A stretch of 64,000 bases of DNA from Vespa crabro (GCF_910589235.1 NC_060978.1:3048377-3112376); one strand, 5' to 3'; positions 37,036 to 51,251 are shown, numbered from the stretch's first letter. Made by a program: numbers and translations. The notes: generated by a model not told the origin, from the letters alone.

Positions 37036-37112
37036 TCTCTTTGTTTCTTTCTTTCTTTCTCTCACTGTCTGCCTGTCTCTCTCTCTCCCTCTCTTTCTTT
37101 TTTGCCCTTCCC
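37007..37112 (+). repeat. Polypyrimidine tract with (CT)n and (CTTT)n
   Basis: A CT run to about 37033, then CTTT units and CTGTCTGCCTGTCT, then CTCTCCCT. Almost pure pyrimidine for 100 bases. Confidence 0.9.
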
Positions 37113-37759
37113 CTCGTTCAAATTTGCCCAATTCCTTGGAGAGAAGGAATCTTTCGAAAAGTCAGCGCGTAACTCTGAATCAGGCAACGGCAGAAGCAGC
37201 AATAGGATGCGCAAAGAAGGCGGACGAGCAAGTACGGGTGGTGTATGGGCGGAGACAACATCCGGAAACGTTATCGCCCGGAGAATACAGAAAGGGAATA
37301 GAGATCATGCTTACAGAGGAAGAGAGAAAGTATGAGTGTATTTGTATGCATGTATGTGAGAGAAGACAGAGAGGGCTTTGGACGTATGCTGGATTTCCCT
37401 ATCGGGCCGTACGTTTAGAATCATCCCCTGCTTTGCTAGATTCGCTGGCAGAAAGCAGCCGGGAACCAACCCCTTGTCCACCCCCTAGACCATCCCTTTA
37501 AGCCCCTCTAACGCTTCTCTTCCGCAGATCTACTGGCGGTCGCTGGTCCCCTAAGGGAAACTGCATCCATTAAGGTACGGACGCGGGCCCAGGACGTTCG
37601 GTTTACGTGCGATTTGTATGAATGGAGAGAACTTGTGGATTTGAATTGATGAATAAGCTACCTTCATCGTTTGGCATATTGAATATTATAGGAGCGATTA
37701 TCGTCCGACGTTTCCGTCATTCCATGCCTTCCCTTTTGTTTTTACCCACATTCCTTTGT

Positions 37760-37815
37760 TCTGTCTTCTTTTCTCTCTCCCTCTCTCTCTCTCTCTCTCT
37801 TTCTCTCTTTCTCTG
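37760..37815 (+). repeat. (CT)n-rich tract
   Basis: CT dinucleotides with CCCT and CTTT interruptions. Confidence 0.9.
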
Positions 37816-38026
37816 TCTTTTCTGCTCTATTTCTTTCTTTTAAAGGATGTCACTTTTGCGTTTATGAATTACGCGAAACAACGGAGAAAAGCATAAAATG
37901 AGGATAAACGTTTTCGCGCATTTGATGGCTTGTTACAAGAAGTATTCGTGAAGCGCTCTCTCTCTCTCTCTCTTCTTTCTTTTATCTTCAGGATTTACTT
38001 TATGTCGTTTGTAGCCAATATCGAGC

Positions 38027-38053
38027 AACAGCAGCAGCAACAACAGCAGCAGT
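38027..38053 (+). repeat. CAG/CAA triplet run
   Basis: About nine triplets of CAG and CAA on the plus strand. No supported reading frame passes through, so it is not called as coding polyglutamine. Confidence 0.85.
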
Positions 38054-38395
38054 AACGACAAGAAAATTCGCTCTTTTACAGATTATATTAAAGGTCTTGC
38101 TTATTTTCTCTGCAAAAGTCTTTTGAAAATCTTAAAGACGGTGAAGTAAAAAGATCGAAAACTTTGTACTCCTTCGATGCTTTTACGCGCTTCTCGTTTC
38201 TTTTTTTCTTTATAACTAATTTTATACACTAGAAGAACTACAAAACATGAAAATGGTCGAAAACGAAAATTTATAGATCCTGGTTTAACGCGTTAATAAT
38301 TAATATCGGACACCTTTAACTTCTTACGCTTTAATGTTTAATGTGTACGTTTAAAGGAGGGGGAGTGTATAAGAGCATTGATAAAATCAGAGGAA

Positions 38396-38396
38396 A

Positions 38397-38423
<27 letters not shown>
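38396..38423 (+). repeat. (GA)n microsatellite
   Basis: About 13 GA dinucleotides. Confidence 0.9.
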
Positions 38424-38427
<4 letters not shown>

Positions 38428-38799
38428 AAAAAAGAGAATGGATAAAAGAGAATTCAGAAAGTTCATTCGCTCGTTCGGCTCGGCGAGCAAGCGAGGCCTT
38501 TCTTGGACACTTTGAAAGGTTTGGACCATGGCACGACACTTTTGGACGGCCTCCAAATGCGACGCCGACTTTTAACACGTTCCAAATCGTTATCGTTACT
38601 TGTAAAGAGAGTCTAGTAAAGAGCTCGACTCTGCTGTTACAGCAACCGACTCTATCGCGCGAAACTCTATGTCTGAAGGACAAAAGAAGACCAAGCTAAA
38701 TTTGTATTTAAAATTAAAATTTATTCCAACAAATCTAATAACTAGTCGAACGTTTTTACAAAATGAGAAATGTTATAAGAAACTAAAATTCTAAATATC

Positions 38800-38802
<3 letters not shown>

Positions 38803-38839
<37 letters not shown>
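38803..38839 (+). repeat. (AT)n microsatellite
   Basis: About 18 AT dinucleotides. Confidence 0.95.
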
Positions 38840-38842
<3 letters not shown>

Positions 38843-41800
38843 GGCTTAAAATGAAAACATCAATGATTCCGAATTTGGTTTCGATCGATCGAAGGATACT
38901 ACCAAATGTCGACTCTATGTTCTCCTCTCTCGTTTCACGTTGTCTCGGAAAATTCGAGGAAACGCATAGCTATCGTGAGGGCAAATGTTATCACCATCGA
39001 TGGCCAATGTTCGATGTATCGTATATAGAGATAGATTTATAGATTGCTATTGCAATTTGTAGAAGATCGTATATCGTCCCCGACAAAAGCGTGGTCTGTC
39101 CGAAACTGAAATTCTCCTGTTGAAAATGGAGATCGATTGGAGAAGTATAGTAGCAACGAAATGCATAGAGAAAGAATGATCGAAAAAAAGAAAAAAAAGG
39201 AAAAATAGAGATAGAAAGAGAAAGGAAGAAAAATTGTGTAACGAGGTTTCTCGCCTACGGCAACTGCACGTAGTTTGTTTTAGATTCTCGAAAGCAATTA
39301 TCCGGGAATACACCGTTCAAATGCGGGCATCATGATTTCTATTGTTCGTTGTCCGGCCGATAGCCATGGGCGTTGCAACACAATAGAATGGTCTACCTGT
39401 TCTTGGCAAAGACGCAGAGACAGAGAAACGGATATCGCGAAGAGAAGCGTAGAAATAGGAGAAACTAGCTTTGCGATACGGGACCTTGTTATTCATCGCG
39501 TGTATGCGAATTTCGACTCAATTGGCTGAACCAATTTGACCGTCGACCTATACTCAATTAAAATGATTTTAGTTTGCTAATCGAAAATCGAACAAATTTG
39601 ACAGGATAGTTCCAATTTAATCTTCGATGGAATATTTTCCTTTTTTCTTTTTCTTTTCTTTTTTTTTTCTTTTTTTTCTTTCTTTTTTTTTCTTTTCTTT
39701 TCCTTTATAGCATTGTCAATTCTTTTTACGTATTCATAAAATTCACTCGCGAAATAAAATAGAAAGGCGAAAGGAGAATCGAAGAAAACTTCAAGAACGT
39801 TGTACGTCTCATCATCGCGTAACAGGCCATTACGCTTTTTCTCGCGGACCACCCTAAGCGCAGCAGGAGAGCCGACAATTTGTGATACAATTTAAGGGAC
39901 GGCAACTCCTTCCAGACACGATCTTCCAACCTTCTCCTCTTTTTCTTTGCAAAAGTCGACTACAGCCTTATATTTTGTCCTTGTAATGTTGAAACTTTTC
40001 CTTAACGACCACGTTGTCTGCCTGAATTATGGACGACACGCGACTCTAACGATGAATTTTTCTATTTATGTAACCGTACTTGATTGGACCTCTGTCCCTA
40101 TTGTCTTCGCTCAGTGAAGAAGGGTCAAATCATCGATAAAATCGATCGAGATCATCCTCGTGGACGAATCTCTTCATGAGAAAGTCTTTTTTTTTTTCTT
40201 TTTCTTTTTTACTAAAAAATCTGTCGTTACGTCACCCGTCAACCAACCTTCCCCCTATTATTCTTCCAAATTATTCGTCTTACCGGGGTTGTGATCGAAT
40301 ATTTAACGAGGTACAACAAGGAAGTAACTATGCTGAAAACGTCTCGTTTTTTGTGGTGCCTTCGATTTTCATTTAAACCACTATGAAAATGTTATTAGGG
40401 TGTGAAAAAAAAAATGTAACTACGACGATTAATTAGAAAGATACGAATAGTATGAGGGGAAACAACAGTCCTGGTAGCATCGTAACTTTTTTAAGATGAT
40501 GTACGAAGGTAAAAAAAAGAAAAGTAAAAAGATATAAGTATAGATGGTGGAACACTTAACGCGCAACAACGACAATGACATCTATGACAACGACAACGAC
40601 GACGACTACGGCCCTTCGTCGGTGTATTTGCTATCAAAGTAAACGTTCGCTACCAATACGCAGCATGAGTCACATTCTCATAGCGGCTCGCACCTAATTC
40701 GGGTCAGGCCTAAAACAACACAGTGCTATCTAATGGAGAACACGGTACTGCGGTTGTATGCCAACGTGACTCATCGTGTCCGTCACTTCGATGGCGCGAT
40801 CCCGATGATATCCTTCGACAAACAGACGGGAAGTTGGGGGATTGATGGGGTGGTGGGGAGAACTGGGTGAGGGAAGTAGATTTGCTTCAAGTAGACTCAC
40901 CGATACGTATTTGCGATAAGAATATCGGTGTTAAACTGACGCCGTTGCTGCTATGTTCGATCTTGCTCTACCTTTTCTTTAACTTATGTATTATATTATC
41001 TCATACAATACGTCTTACTTATTGAATTGAAACTACGAATGAATGGTTCGTTCGTACTCGATTGATTCAAAATTAAAATCAATATTCTTGAGTTTTAAAA
41101 GGACACGAGAAACTAATTAAATATGTGTATACACACACGATTTTGTATATATATATATATATGTATATTCGACGTCATATATCACGAAGAAAATAGGATA
41201 TATCAAAAAGGACGATGAATGAAATTACGACGACTATGACTTTTATGACAATTTCATGATTAAAAACTCCACTTTAATTAACTTGAAATGAGTTCGCGAA
41301 AGAAAACTCCAGCTTCTTTTATTTATTTTAAACGCATATATGTTCATATTTGTGTTCGTTCGTTTCCAATACTTTTCTAAATCATGGTAAAAAAATATAA
41401 CTGCGCGCAAGCAAACAGGATCGGAAAATTGCGGTTCTTTTCATTACCTCATTTCTCTTCGCCGTTCTCTCACTCCGCCTCTCTTTCTTTTTTCTTTCTA
41501 CTTTATGAGCGGTAATTTTGATTTACGCACCAACGCGTTGTATCGCGCATCAATTAATTTTATGTCTTTAATCCCGAACCAACGGGCGGAGGTCGTAAGT
41601 ATTTTTGTTTTCTATGATCGAGCAACAAACAGGGATCTCTATAAATTCGGGCTTATTCTTTTTCCTTTTTTTCTTTTTTCCTTTTTTTCTTTTTTACAAA
41701 AACGTAATTACCGTAATTTTCTTTGCTCTCATTTTTGGTTCCATCTCCGTCCTCTCCATCATCTCTATTCTCTCTTTCGAGTTTTCCCGAACACGCGCAG

Positions 41801-42342
41801 GCCGTCAACAGATTACTCATCTCTGTATCATCGCTTAATTAGCTTTATGGGTTCAATTTCGAAAGCCAGCCGCCTGTATAGGAAATATTAACTCATCTCT
41901 CATCAACAAGATATTCGAGTTCGTGCCGATATTTGACTAGATCTAATCGCAAGAAAATAAATCAGCGAAATATTTCATATCTCGAATTATTGCGACAGTG
42001 AAATAGATTATTAATAAAAAAAAAAGTTGTATCTGAGAATGAAGTTAAAGGATTAATTAACAGTATTGGCTCTAAAATTGTAAATGATCATTCGTAATAA
42101 TCTTGATAAGAAGATAGACATTTCAATTTCTTCGAAAAGGATCGAGAACGTTTAGATTCGTTTAATGTTATAGTTCTAGAATTGTATGCGTTGCTAGGAC
42201 GTGAGTGTAAATTCGAAGCCGGCGAACTCGTCGAGTTGACATGGGTAGGATGTAGCGGAGTAGTAGCGGATAGAGCTACGCTTGGAAACAGAGAAAGGGC
42301 TGTGGAATTGCTAGCGAGAAGTATGAAGCACCACCGAACGTA

Positions 42343-42410
42343 GTAGCGGTAGCGGTGGCAGTAGCAGTAGCGGTAGCAGCAATAGCAACAGCAGCAGCAG
42401 CAACACAACG
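42343..42410 (+). repeat. GTAGCG/GCAGTA/GCAGCA interrupted triplet repeat
   Basis: About 60 bases of triplets of the form GTA, GCG, GCA and GCA-ACA, ending in CAGCAGCAGCAG. The minus-strand frame gives Cys-rich residues and is unlikely to be real. Confidence 0.85.
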
Positions 42411-42743
42411 GCACAGCACGCCTCGATGCACTCTGCTGATGTAACCCCGGAACGCGGAGTGCTGCTCTGGGTCGGTTGTGCGCGTACCACTCGAGGAAAC
42501 CTTGCAAAACGAGGAAATCGAGGAAACTACAAAAGGGGAGGGCTAGAAACCCTCGCGACCTGCGGCTGGCACGTCATTGTTCGTCGGCCGGTTCTTCAAC
42601 GCTCGTCCTTCTCACCATCTCCGCGATGCTTACGAATTCAATATGCATTGTAGTCGAAGGACGACGCAAAGATGCGTCGTCTCCCTATTGTCCCGCAGGA
42701 TTAGTTACAGTCGCGACATAATTAATTGTCCGTTATACCACCA

Positions 42744-42790
42744 ACACTGCTACTGCTATTACTACCACTCCTACTGCTACAACTACTCGA
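42744..42790 (+). repeat. CTACTG/CTATTA triplet repeat
   Basis: Interrupted CTG, CTA and CCA triplets lie 350 bases after a GTA/GCA triplet tract that is roughly complementary to them. Confidence 0.75.
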
Positions 42791-42821
42791 TTTTCCTTTC
42801 ACCGAACGGCTTTCTATCCAT

Positions 42822-42880
42822 TCCTCTTCTCTTCTCTTCTCTTCTCCTCTCCTCTTCTCTTCTCTCCTCTTCTCTTCTCG
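42822..42880 (+). repeat. (TTCTC)n pentanucleotide repeat
   Basis: About 11 units of CTTCT/CTCCT in tandem. Minus-strand frames over this are artefacts. Confidence 0.9.
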
Positions 42881-44207
42881 TTCCCCGTTTTACTCGACGA
42901 CGGATCGATCGGTTCACTCCTTCCTCCCTACCCCTTAACGACGACGAATGAAGATTTTCCGACGAAATTTCCGACTCGCGTCCTTCGTCTCTTGAATCTC
43001 AAGGACGACGATGACAACGACGACAAAAGTTCTACGGAACATAGCCTCCCTCCCCCCATCCCTCCCGATCTCTCCATCATCTTTTTCGAGTGCTTCGAAT
43101 TTTCGAAATCGTCGCACGTTCCTTCCTTTCCAACATTTTTCACAGTGCCGAACTTCAACGCTGTTAAAGCCTCCGACCTTCCAACTTCCACGCAGGGAAC
43201 TAACAATAAGTGATTCCAAAGAGCGACGAAAGTAATTCGAACTTTCGAACAGGAGGGAGAAAGTTACAGTCCTACGGTAAGAATGTACTACCTCTCTGGC
43301 GGACCTTGTTTCCCTGTTTGAGTTTGGCTTATACGTCTTATCTTGTCGATTTATAACTTAACAACAACAACAGCAACGTCGATCGTCTTAAGAAATACAT
43401 TTTCTTTTCTAATTCGATGTGTTCGCTTCGTGAAACGTAGGCGTTGTATCCTTTTCTCTACGGCTAATCAATAGGTGTAACAGTAGTCTTACCTTTTTCT
43501 TTTCCCTCTCCCTTCACCGTTCCCTTTTCTCTTACTTTTCCACTGCCTTTCTTCTTTTTTTTTTTTCCTTTTCTATCTTTCTTACTCTTCTCTTGCTTTT
43601 TCTCAATACGAACTCTAACGCCTGGCCAAATCGTTCGCCACGGCAGACACCTCAATTTCCTTCGACCGATATGTCAATAATCTCGAAGGAAAGTGGTTTT
43701 ATATCCTCGCCTGAGCTGGCTCGGGTGTTTACTCGAAAGATCCGAATGGAGTCTAATGAAAACAGAAGAAAGGAGACGCGGGAATAGGATAGCTTCTTCC
43801 CAGCAATACTTTTCCTACGCGTTCGAGTGGTCCGGATGCAGTTACTCGTTCGTTGTCGAATCGGAATGGAGAGAAAAGGTGGCGAAAGAGGGATGGGAGG
43901 ACGGGGGGGAGGGGCAAAGGGAAGAATTGCGCTCGAAAGAAGAAGGAACAGAAGACGGGAAAAGAATGAGAAACGTAAAAGAGTCGACGGAGTGAACGAT
44001 AACGGCCATCGTCACGCTCGAATCTCGCGAGCACAAATAACTATACAAATGAAATTAACGAATGCTTTGCCATACACGAATAAATGGGATATTAAAAATA
44101 ATCAATGATCATCGCGTGAGATATCAGTAATATATTCCGGTTGTTACTTTCCATCGAGATTTCGAGAATGGAAACTAGATGATCGAAAGAAAACGAGTTG
44201 AAAGGAA

Positions 44208-44233
44208 AAGAAGAAGAAGAAGAAGAAGAAGAG
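44208..44233 (+). repeat. (GAA)n trinucleotide repeat
   Basis: About eight GAA units. A GGGA tetranucleotide run lies at 44440-44458. Confidence 0.9.
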
Positions 44234-46278
44234 TAAAAAGAAGAATGAGAAGAGAGATGGAGAGATACGGCGGCGAATGGTTACTGTAAAGCACGAAGGG
44301 GAGACAATTAATACTTTCGCGGCAATTTAAATTCCTCTTCTCTCTTTGTAATATATTCGGTGGTTGGGGTCGATGTAACGAAGGGTGGCGGTACGAATGA
44401 AGTCGAGGAACAGAATTAGAGAGGAGATAGAAGGAGATAGGGAGGGAGGGAGGGAGGTAGGAAAACGAGAGAGAGGATGTGAAAGAAAGTATACACGATC
44501 GCCAATGTTGGAGAAAAACCGAGCAAAGAGGTACAAATGGAATTAACGATGGCATACGAAACGCGCTTTATCGAATGCGTGATTTCCCAACGGAACAAAA
44601 ATGCCATTTAGGCACATTCGGATAGTCCGTGAAACATCGTGAAACGAAATTCTCCGGGTGAAAGCGTTAAACGTGGCAATGTAGAAAATTTTCTATCGCT
44701 CTTTATTCCCATTGGAAATCGCGCAACACGCTTAATTACAAACTCAAGTAGATGCTATTCTTTTAGTTTTTTTTTCTTTTTCTTTTTTTGATTTTACACT
44801 TCTTCATTTTATTTCTTTCTTATCAAGTGACACGGTCGTCTCTTATTCCCGATGCAAACGCAAAATTAAAAACGGTGCATATAATCTAATGAATCTCATA
44901 AAAAAATATTAATATAATTTCTTTCTCCTCGATCGATTATATAATTCGTCTTGTTGAGAAGAATTTTACAAGTGGCGCAATTATTTCGGAAAACTCGTAA
45001 ACTCGAATACGAGAGAGTGGCGGTGATCGCATGATCGAAGTTCTTGCTAGCTGAGAAACAGTACTCGAGAAGATAAAGCACGTTTCCGTGAATTGCGGCG
45101 AGACTGCAGGCCATATCGATAAGAGGATTTCGTAATATGTATGGACGCCATCGTCGAACGGCCGGCCGGGTTGAAATTGAGTTAGCGAGATTCTTGGAGC
45201 TTACGTATACTCCATCGTGGATAAGTTACATTATCGGCAACGTTTCCTCGGGCAAGCAAATCACAGGCTTGCAAGTAAGCGTGAAGGATCACGATGGTTC
45301 GTTCAACCATTGGCCAATCGCGATAATCCAGAAAAATGTTTGCTGATAAAGAGTTATTACTTTGTAGTTCGGTGAAGAATAATCAATGATCAAACGTGAA
45401 TAATTGGGTCACGCATTATCCATTGTGATATCTCGATTGAATTTTCATAAAGCGATTCTCAAATGGATCGTATTGTGAATCTCCGATTTAATTGCAATTA
45501 AAATAAAATTTAATATTTCATCGTAATATAAAATAACTTTTAACAATCTTGTATCTATTAATATAGTTATTGTATTACCGAGAAATAATATGGAGCAAGT
45601 TTTGGGCTAACGTGCCAAGTGATATTCATTATACCGTTTACGTCCACCTACGCAGAACAGCGAGGGCAGAATTTATGCGTTTAAGTGTCCATAGGCCGTG
45701 CAAGTCGCAATAATGTTCTACCTCCCTGTTTTACGATACTCTTTGCATCCTCTTAGAAATCATTCGCAAAACACATAAATATGGTATGCTGCGACAGTAC
45801 ATATATATCTGGCAAGCCAACGTGGACATTTGATTTGTCGCTATGAACTATGTAGGCGAATTTGATGTATTTACGTCGCCCTGACCGAAAGAGCATACAC
45901 TTATCAAAGTTGATTTTTATTAAGGGATCATTTCGAAATTGTAACAAATTTTAAGTGAAGATCATATAAGGATGAAAAAAATGAACAAAAATAAAAAAAG
46001 TCATTTTTCGATCAGATAATCGATGTTAGATTTGTCAAAAAGTCAAATAAAAAGTTTCCATAAATTGAATTCTAATCGTTCGATGCGTCTGATCAATCCT
46101 CTCTATAAAAAAGTAAGAAAAAGACAAGTGTTCTATCGAATATACCGCTTGGTTGTCACATAAGGGTCGTTGCATTAGATGATTACTCAATGTTGCATTG
46201 ACCACATACATTCTATGTTGGTGAGAAACAAAGGTCGAGCTTAGAAGAAGAAAAGAAAACTTCGAGTTCGTTCTCTTC

Positions 46279-46304
46279 TTTTTTTTTTTTTTTTTTTTTT
46301 TTTT
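46279..46304 (+). repeat. Poly-T tract
   Basis: Twenty-six T residues in a row. A second T-rich tract lies at 46755-46790. Confidence 0.95.
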
Positions 46305-46760
46305 GTATCTTTCTCGCTTTTCCTACGGACCGTGCAAGTTTTATATATACAGAGAAAACTGGACGAACGTTCGCGTACTTCGTCTTCCCTTCTAGAACAT
46401 CCTTGACGTTTCCTATACTTTTTGACTTTTTCTTTTACTCCCTCTCTCCTTCTCTCTTTGTTTCTTTCTTTCTGCCTTTATCCCATCGCCAAAGCTTTTG
46501 CCGGCAACCGCGCCTCGTAGTTGAAAAGTTAAACACAGATTCGAAATTGGCATTTCTTGCTCGCTCGATCAGAGTTAACGTAGCGCAAAACTTTTACAAT
46601 TCTACTTGCGCCCCTCGGCGATCGACTTCCTGCCAATTCGTGCATCGAATATCCTCTCCTATTGTTTTCCATGGCGATAGGTGAAATCGATCTTATAATA
46701 CGATCCTGATATAAAATCCTATGATTATTTCTTCTTGTCCTTTTTCCTTTGTTTTTTCTT

Positions 46761-46791
<31 letters not shown>

Positions 46792-47482
46792 AGAATGCAA
46801 ATAATCCCAACCGTTCGTTTCGAACGATCGATTTTCAAAGACTGCATTTTCATACTGGATACGATATCGTTTGCGTTTCATCGAAAAATTAGAAAAGAAA
46901 GGAAAAATTATCAAGAAAATCGTTTTATAGTTACTTCGTGAAAAAAAAGAAAGAGAAGCCAACGATTATCCTTCCAAGCGATATAACCGGAAAAGCTGCG
47001 AACGGTAACGAGAATAAATTTATGCGATTGCGTTATAAACGAAGTCGGAGAAAGTCGAACTTGTACGCGGAGAAGTTCATGGTGGACCGTACGCTCTTGG
47101 CCGATATGAACCGGTAGCTCGACATTTACATACAAATAAGCCGACCCCTTGATATTCTAAACGAGTCTCCATCCAGTGACTCTAGTTAGCGTTAAACTGC
47201 TAACTTCGTTGGCCGATGGGAACGCTCGATGCACTTTTCATTTCATTTTTCTTCGTGCTACTTTCTTTATTTTTCCTCGTCTCGAACTTTGTCCGTGAGA
47301 AAAAAAGCAAGATTTATAAGAGAGAAAAGATTTAACAAATGCTATATAATCGTCACATCGTTTTTATCAGGTCTATATCGTCGGAATAATAAATTCGTTA
47401 TTGTCTTCGAACTGAATCATATATTTGTCATTTTTAGGCTATTACGTTCTTTTATTATCTTCTTTTCTTTCTCTTCTTGTTT

Positions 47483-47485
<3 letters not shown>

Positions 47486-47548
<63 letters not shown>
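47486..47548 (+). repeat. (AT)n-(GT)n compound microsatellite
   Basis: About 25 AT dinucleotides change directly into about six GT dinucleotides. Confidence 0.95.
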
Positions 47549-48446
47549 AATATAAAAGTTCAATTTATCCTGGATTTTCACTCAAGTCATTTTTCTAATT
47601 ACTGGCATAGTCTTATTTGAACCGTGAAAGATCTAATCAACGTTGCCTTAACTCGTCCGTTCGCTTTTTCTTGGAAAGAGAAAAAGAGGGACACGTAGAA
47701 CGAAAAAGTAACAAAAAAAAAAAAAAGACCATGAGTAAAATAGAAGACAGAAAGGAAAAGTGCTTGGTCCTTTCAATTTTATGCAATTTCCTGCTGACTT
47801 AGACCTTCTACCCGATTTAATAGAAGATCCGCCGATCAAACAGGCAACAGAGCCGTCTGCTTTCTTCCTCGATTATATCTACTTCCTCTTTCGTGGACGA
47901 AGTCCCCCTCGCTTTTGTACTTTGCAGGATATCAAGGCCGAACGAGGGAGAAAGCAGGCTAAGTGAGAAGAAAAAAGGGGTTAAGATAAGCTCGTCATCG
48001 TCGTCGTCATCGTCTTTCTTTCTTTTTTCTTCGGCTCTGCACCTGACCTTGTCTCTAAACGCTTCGTCGACACGATCGAACGAGTTAGTAAGTCTAAAAC
48101 GAACAAGAAATTGATATCAATTGAAGAAGAACAAAATGTACAGCTGATTTAAATCATAATTCACATGACGCGAGTATTTTTTTCAAATCTTGTGTAGATA
48201 TATAATTTCCTGGAGAAAAATTTTTTTTCTTTCTCACTTTCCATAAATGGATATTTTCTTTCTCGTAGGGATTTCTCGATCTTTCTTTCCCTTCTACACT
48301 TTTATTCATATTTTTAAAAATTAAAGAGGGAGAGAGAGAGAGAGAGAGTGAAGATTCAAGTCGTAAGCAACTTTCGTTTAAAAGATAAATTTTAATGACT
48401 TGCACTCTTCGTGGAACTCATCTATGTAGCGGTCTTAAAAAGAAAT

Positions 48447-48470
48447 AAAAAAAAAAAAAAAAAAAAAAAA
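48447..48470 (+). repeat. Poly-A tract
   Basis: Twenty-four A residues in a row, followed by GAGAGAAAAAAG. A short (GA)n lies at 48328-48349. Confidence 0.95.
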
Positions 48471-51219
48471 GAGAGAAAAAAGAACATGAAAAAGTCTTTT
48501 AAAAGAAAAAAGCGTAATTGAAGTCGAGTATAATCGATACAGGGCATGTTTCGTTACGCTCGAAAAGAACTCGAATGGTTCGCTGGAAACGTGTCAATCC
48601 AAAGAAGAAAAGCCGACGAGTTAAAGAGGCTAGCACGTCAGAGAGGAGCTTTTTCGAAAAGGACGGCCACCTGCTCGAGCATCTCAGTGGATAGGAGGGT
48701 CGGGTAAAACGCGGAGTAAATCGGGGGTTGGAAGGTCCAAGCGAAGCGAAGAGTCGAGGGTCGCTCGTAAATCGAGGAGAGCCTCTTGCCGGAACGGTAC
48801 GGCCCTCTTACACAGATATTATGGATCGCGTGGATGAGAGAGCAGCCATCTTCGCGGGAAGTTTCGCGCATAAAAATATTTCGAGTTTACGAGGAAACTT
48901 TTCCAGGAATTTTGCTCGTTGCCACGGTAATTGTCGAAGACGTATCGCCGTCCGCTCGCAACTTTTACCTACCTTTTGTCGTATCCCAGCCTGGCGCTTT
49001 TTTTATTTATTTCTTTTGCTCCGTTTTTTCCTTCTTATTTTCACGAGATTAATATTTCGCGACCTATGTACTTTTTATTATTACTATTAGCACTAGACAC
49101 TATTACGTTGCGCATACATTACGTCCGGGCTTTAATTTAATCCGTAAGGATATTTAATTCGCAAAGAGCTCGCTCGCAAATCCAAGCGTAATCTATATCG
49201 TTGGTCGTGTATTAAGGGGTACATTGGTAGTAGTGGTCGTAGTAACGTCGATTATTATCATTATAATGTATATAAGACGAGCGCATATATGCATCGCTTT
49301 ACTCGTAGGCATGTCTATGTACATGCTAGCGTATGCGCGCGTGAGTATAACGGCACGCGTGGTAGTCCCGATCCACCCCATAGGAGGAAATTGCTCCAAC
49401 GCTCAGGGCACTTCCGCGAAAGCGTGTACCTTACCTTTGGGTTTCACTGGTGTGTATATATACGTTCGCGTGGACACAAGTATATGCTTTTTCGCCGTAC
49501 AACTACTATATCGTAGAGACTAGAGCGTACCTCAACCGGTGGTATGGTAAACTAAGGTAATTTCACGATAATTCGAATAGGGTCTAAACTTTCTACCGTC
49601 GGCGAAGTTTCACCGGGATAGAACGCGCCGAGCTGCAGATTTTAAATCTGGACGCGCCGTTTACTCTTTGAAAAGCCCGCTTTTACCCTTTCTCCTCCGT
49701 ACCTTCCTCTTTATTCTCTCTCTCTCTCTCTCTCTATGTCATTGTTTACGTGTTATTAATGCGTATTACCAATAAAAAAATAAAACGTATATACGAAGCT
49801 AAACAAAATCGTAAATTTCTCGTACCGACGAACTTTGCAAATTTCTTTTTACATCGAAGATTTTAATCTTCCCGGTTGATTTCTCAACGTTTCCACTCTT
49901 CAAGTCGAGTTCAAAAGGTATGCAACCACTTAGATAACGAGCGAAAGAAATTCGACCGACAAAGAGCTCTCTTGAAAACGTTTTCGACTTTTTCCTTTGA
50001 ATTTGTCGCGACTTTTCCGCAGTTATCGTACCAACAAATAAGAAGCGGGTTTACGCGAAATCCAGTCCGATGTTTCAGCTACCTTCGTAGCTATCTTCCT
50101 TCTTTTATCCTTTTCCGACGTCGAACACGCTACTGCACGCTTACTTTCTACCATTAATCCTATGACCCGAGTCAACGTCGGAATCTGACGGGGATGAGAA
50201 TTCTTGTAACAGCATAGGAGAAAGAGAGCAATCTACCTTTCCCGATGCGGTCGGATTAACGAAAGGAGAACGATTTTGCAATTCCATTTCTCACGATCTT
50301 TTCACGAATGAAATTTACAATCGTCACATTTTTTTTCTCTCTTTCTCTCTTTCTCTTTTCCCTCTTTCCTAAATAATGAACTTTAAATATACTATCATAA
50401 TAAAATATTCTATTGTTTATAAATCACTCCTCTCGCTTTATTTTGCCTCGTTCTCGTGCATCCAATTTTGTTCTCCGCAGGTAGATATACACCGTATATT
50501 CTCTGTTAATAAACGCGAAGAATTTAATGAATCCCTCGGCGGAAGCAACAAAAATTTGTTTCGCGAGAGGGTTGAAACGAACGTGGCAAAGAATTTTACG
50601 ATGGTGAACGTTAACACAACTCGGCTTTTCTCTTTCGCGAAGGGGTGTCTTCTCCCCTGCTGCTACCACGAGTCAGTTGAACGTAAATTCCAAATGCAAA
50701 AAATTTCGGTCGTCGGTGATGGAGTTGACGTACCACGGTTATCAATTCAAAGGTCTAAGTCCATAACGTAAAGAACGAGTGACCTCTCTCTCGCTCATAC
50801 TCTCAGCTTCCGTGATCTACGTTTTAAGAGGATTAAGCGAGAAGATTATTGGAGTAGGCACTTTTTGTTATGCAACCACTGTATATTTTCATCTTTCTTC
50901 TCGAGGTCGGTACTTTCGCACGTTAATCGCGTCAAAAAGTGAATTTCACGTGCGAACCTCGAATATCGACTCTTTACTTTCCACTCGTACAATTCCTTCC
51001 ACGGATTAAAAGAAAAAATCGAAAATCTACCTACTCGTATCATCGTACTCGATTATTTCCTTTCTTTGTTTGTCTTTTTTTCTTTCCTTTTCATTTTACT
51101 TTTCGTACGCTCTTGCGGATTAACTCTCGATCGATGCGAATATCGCGCATTTTTATTTTATCGACACAATAGTACCGCGAAAGAGAAAGAAGAAAATAGA
51201 AATAGAGAGAAATAGAGAG

Positions 51220-51221
<2 letters not shown>

Positions 51222-51251
<30 letters not shown>
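51222..51251 (+). repeat. (GA)n microsatellite
   Basis: About 14 GA dinucleotides, preceded by three AGAAATAGAGA-type units. Confidence 0.9.

Larger units (their letters stand above)
38840..46250. other. Unique intronic sequence with triplet-rich patch
   Basis: Polypyrimidine runs occur at 39640-39705 and 43495-43600, and an (AT)n at 41149-41162. The triplet- and pentanucleotide-repeat cluster at 42340-42880 is annotated separately. No gene is recognised. Confidence 0.5.

Noticed and set aside
42088..42507. 139-codon minus-strand frame with a Cys/Tyr-rich stretch
   Set aside because: The Cys run is the translation of CAG-type triplets on the other strand. No family is recognisable.
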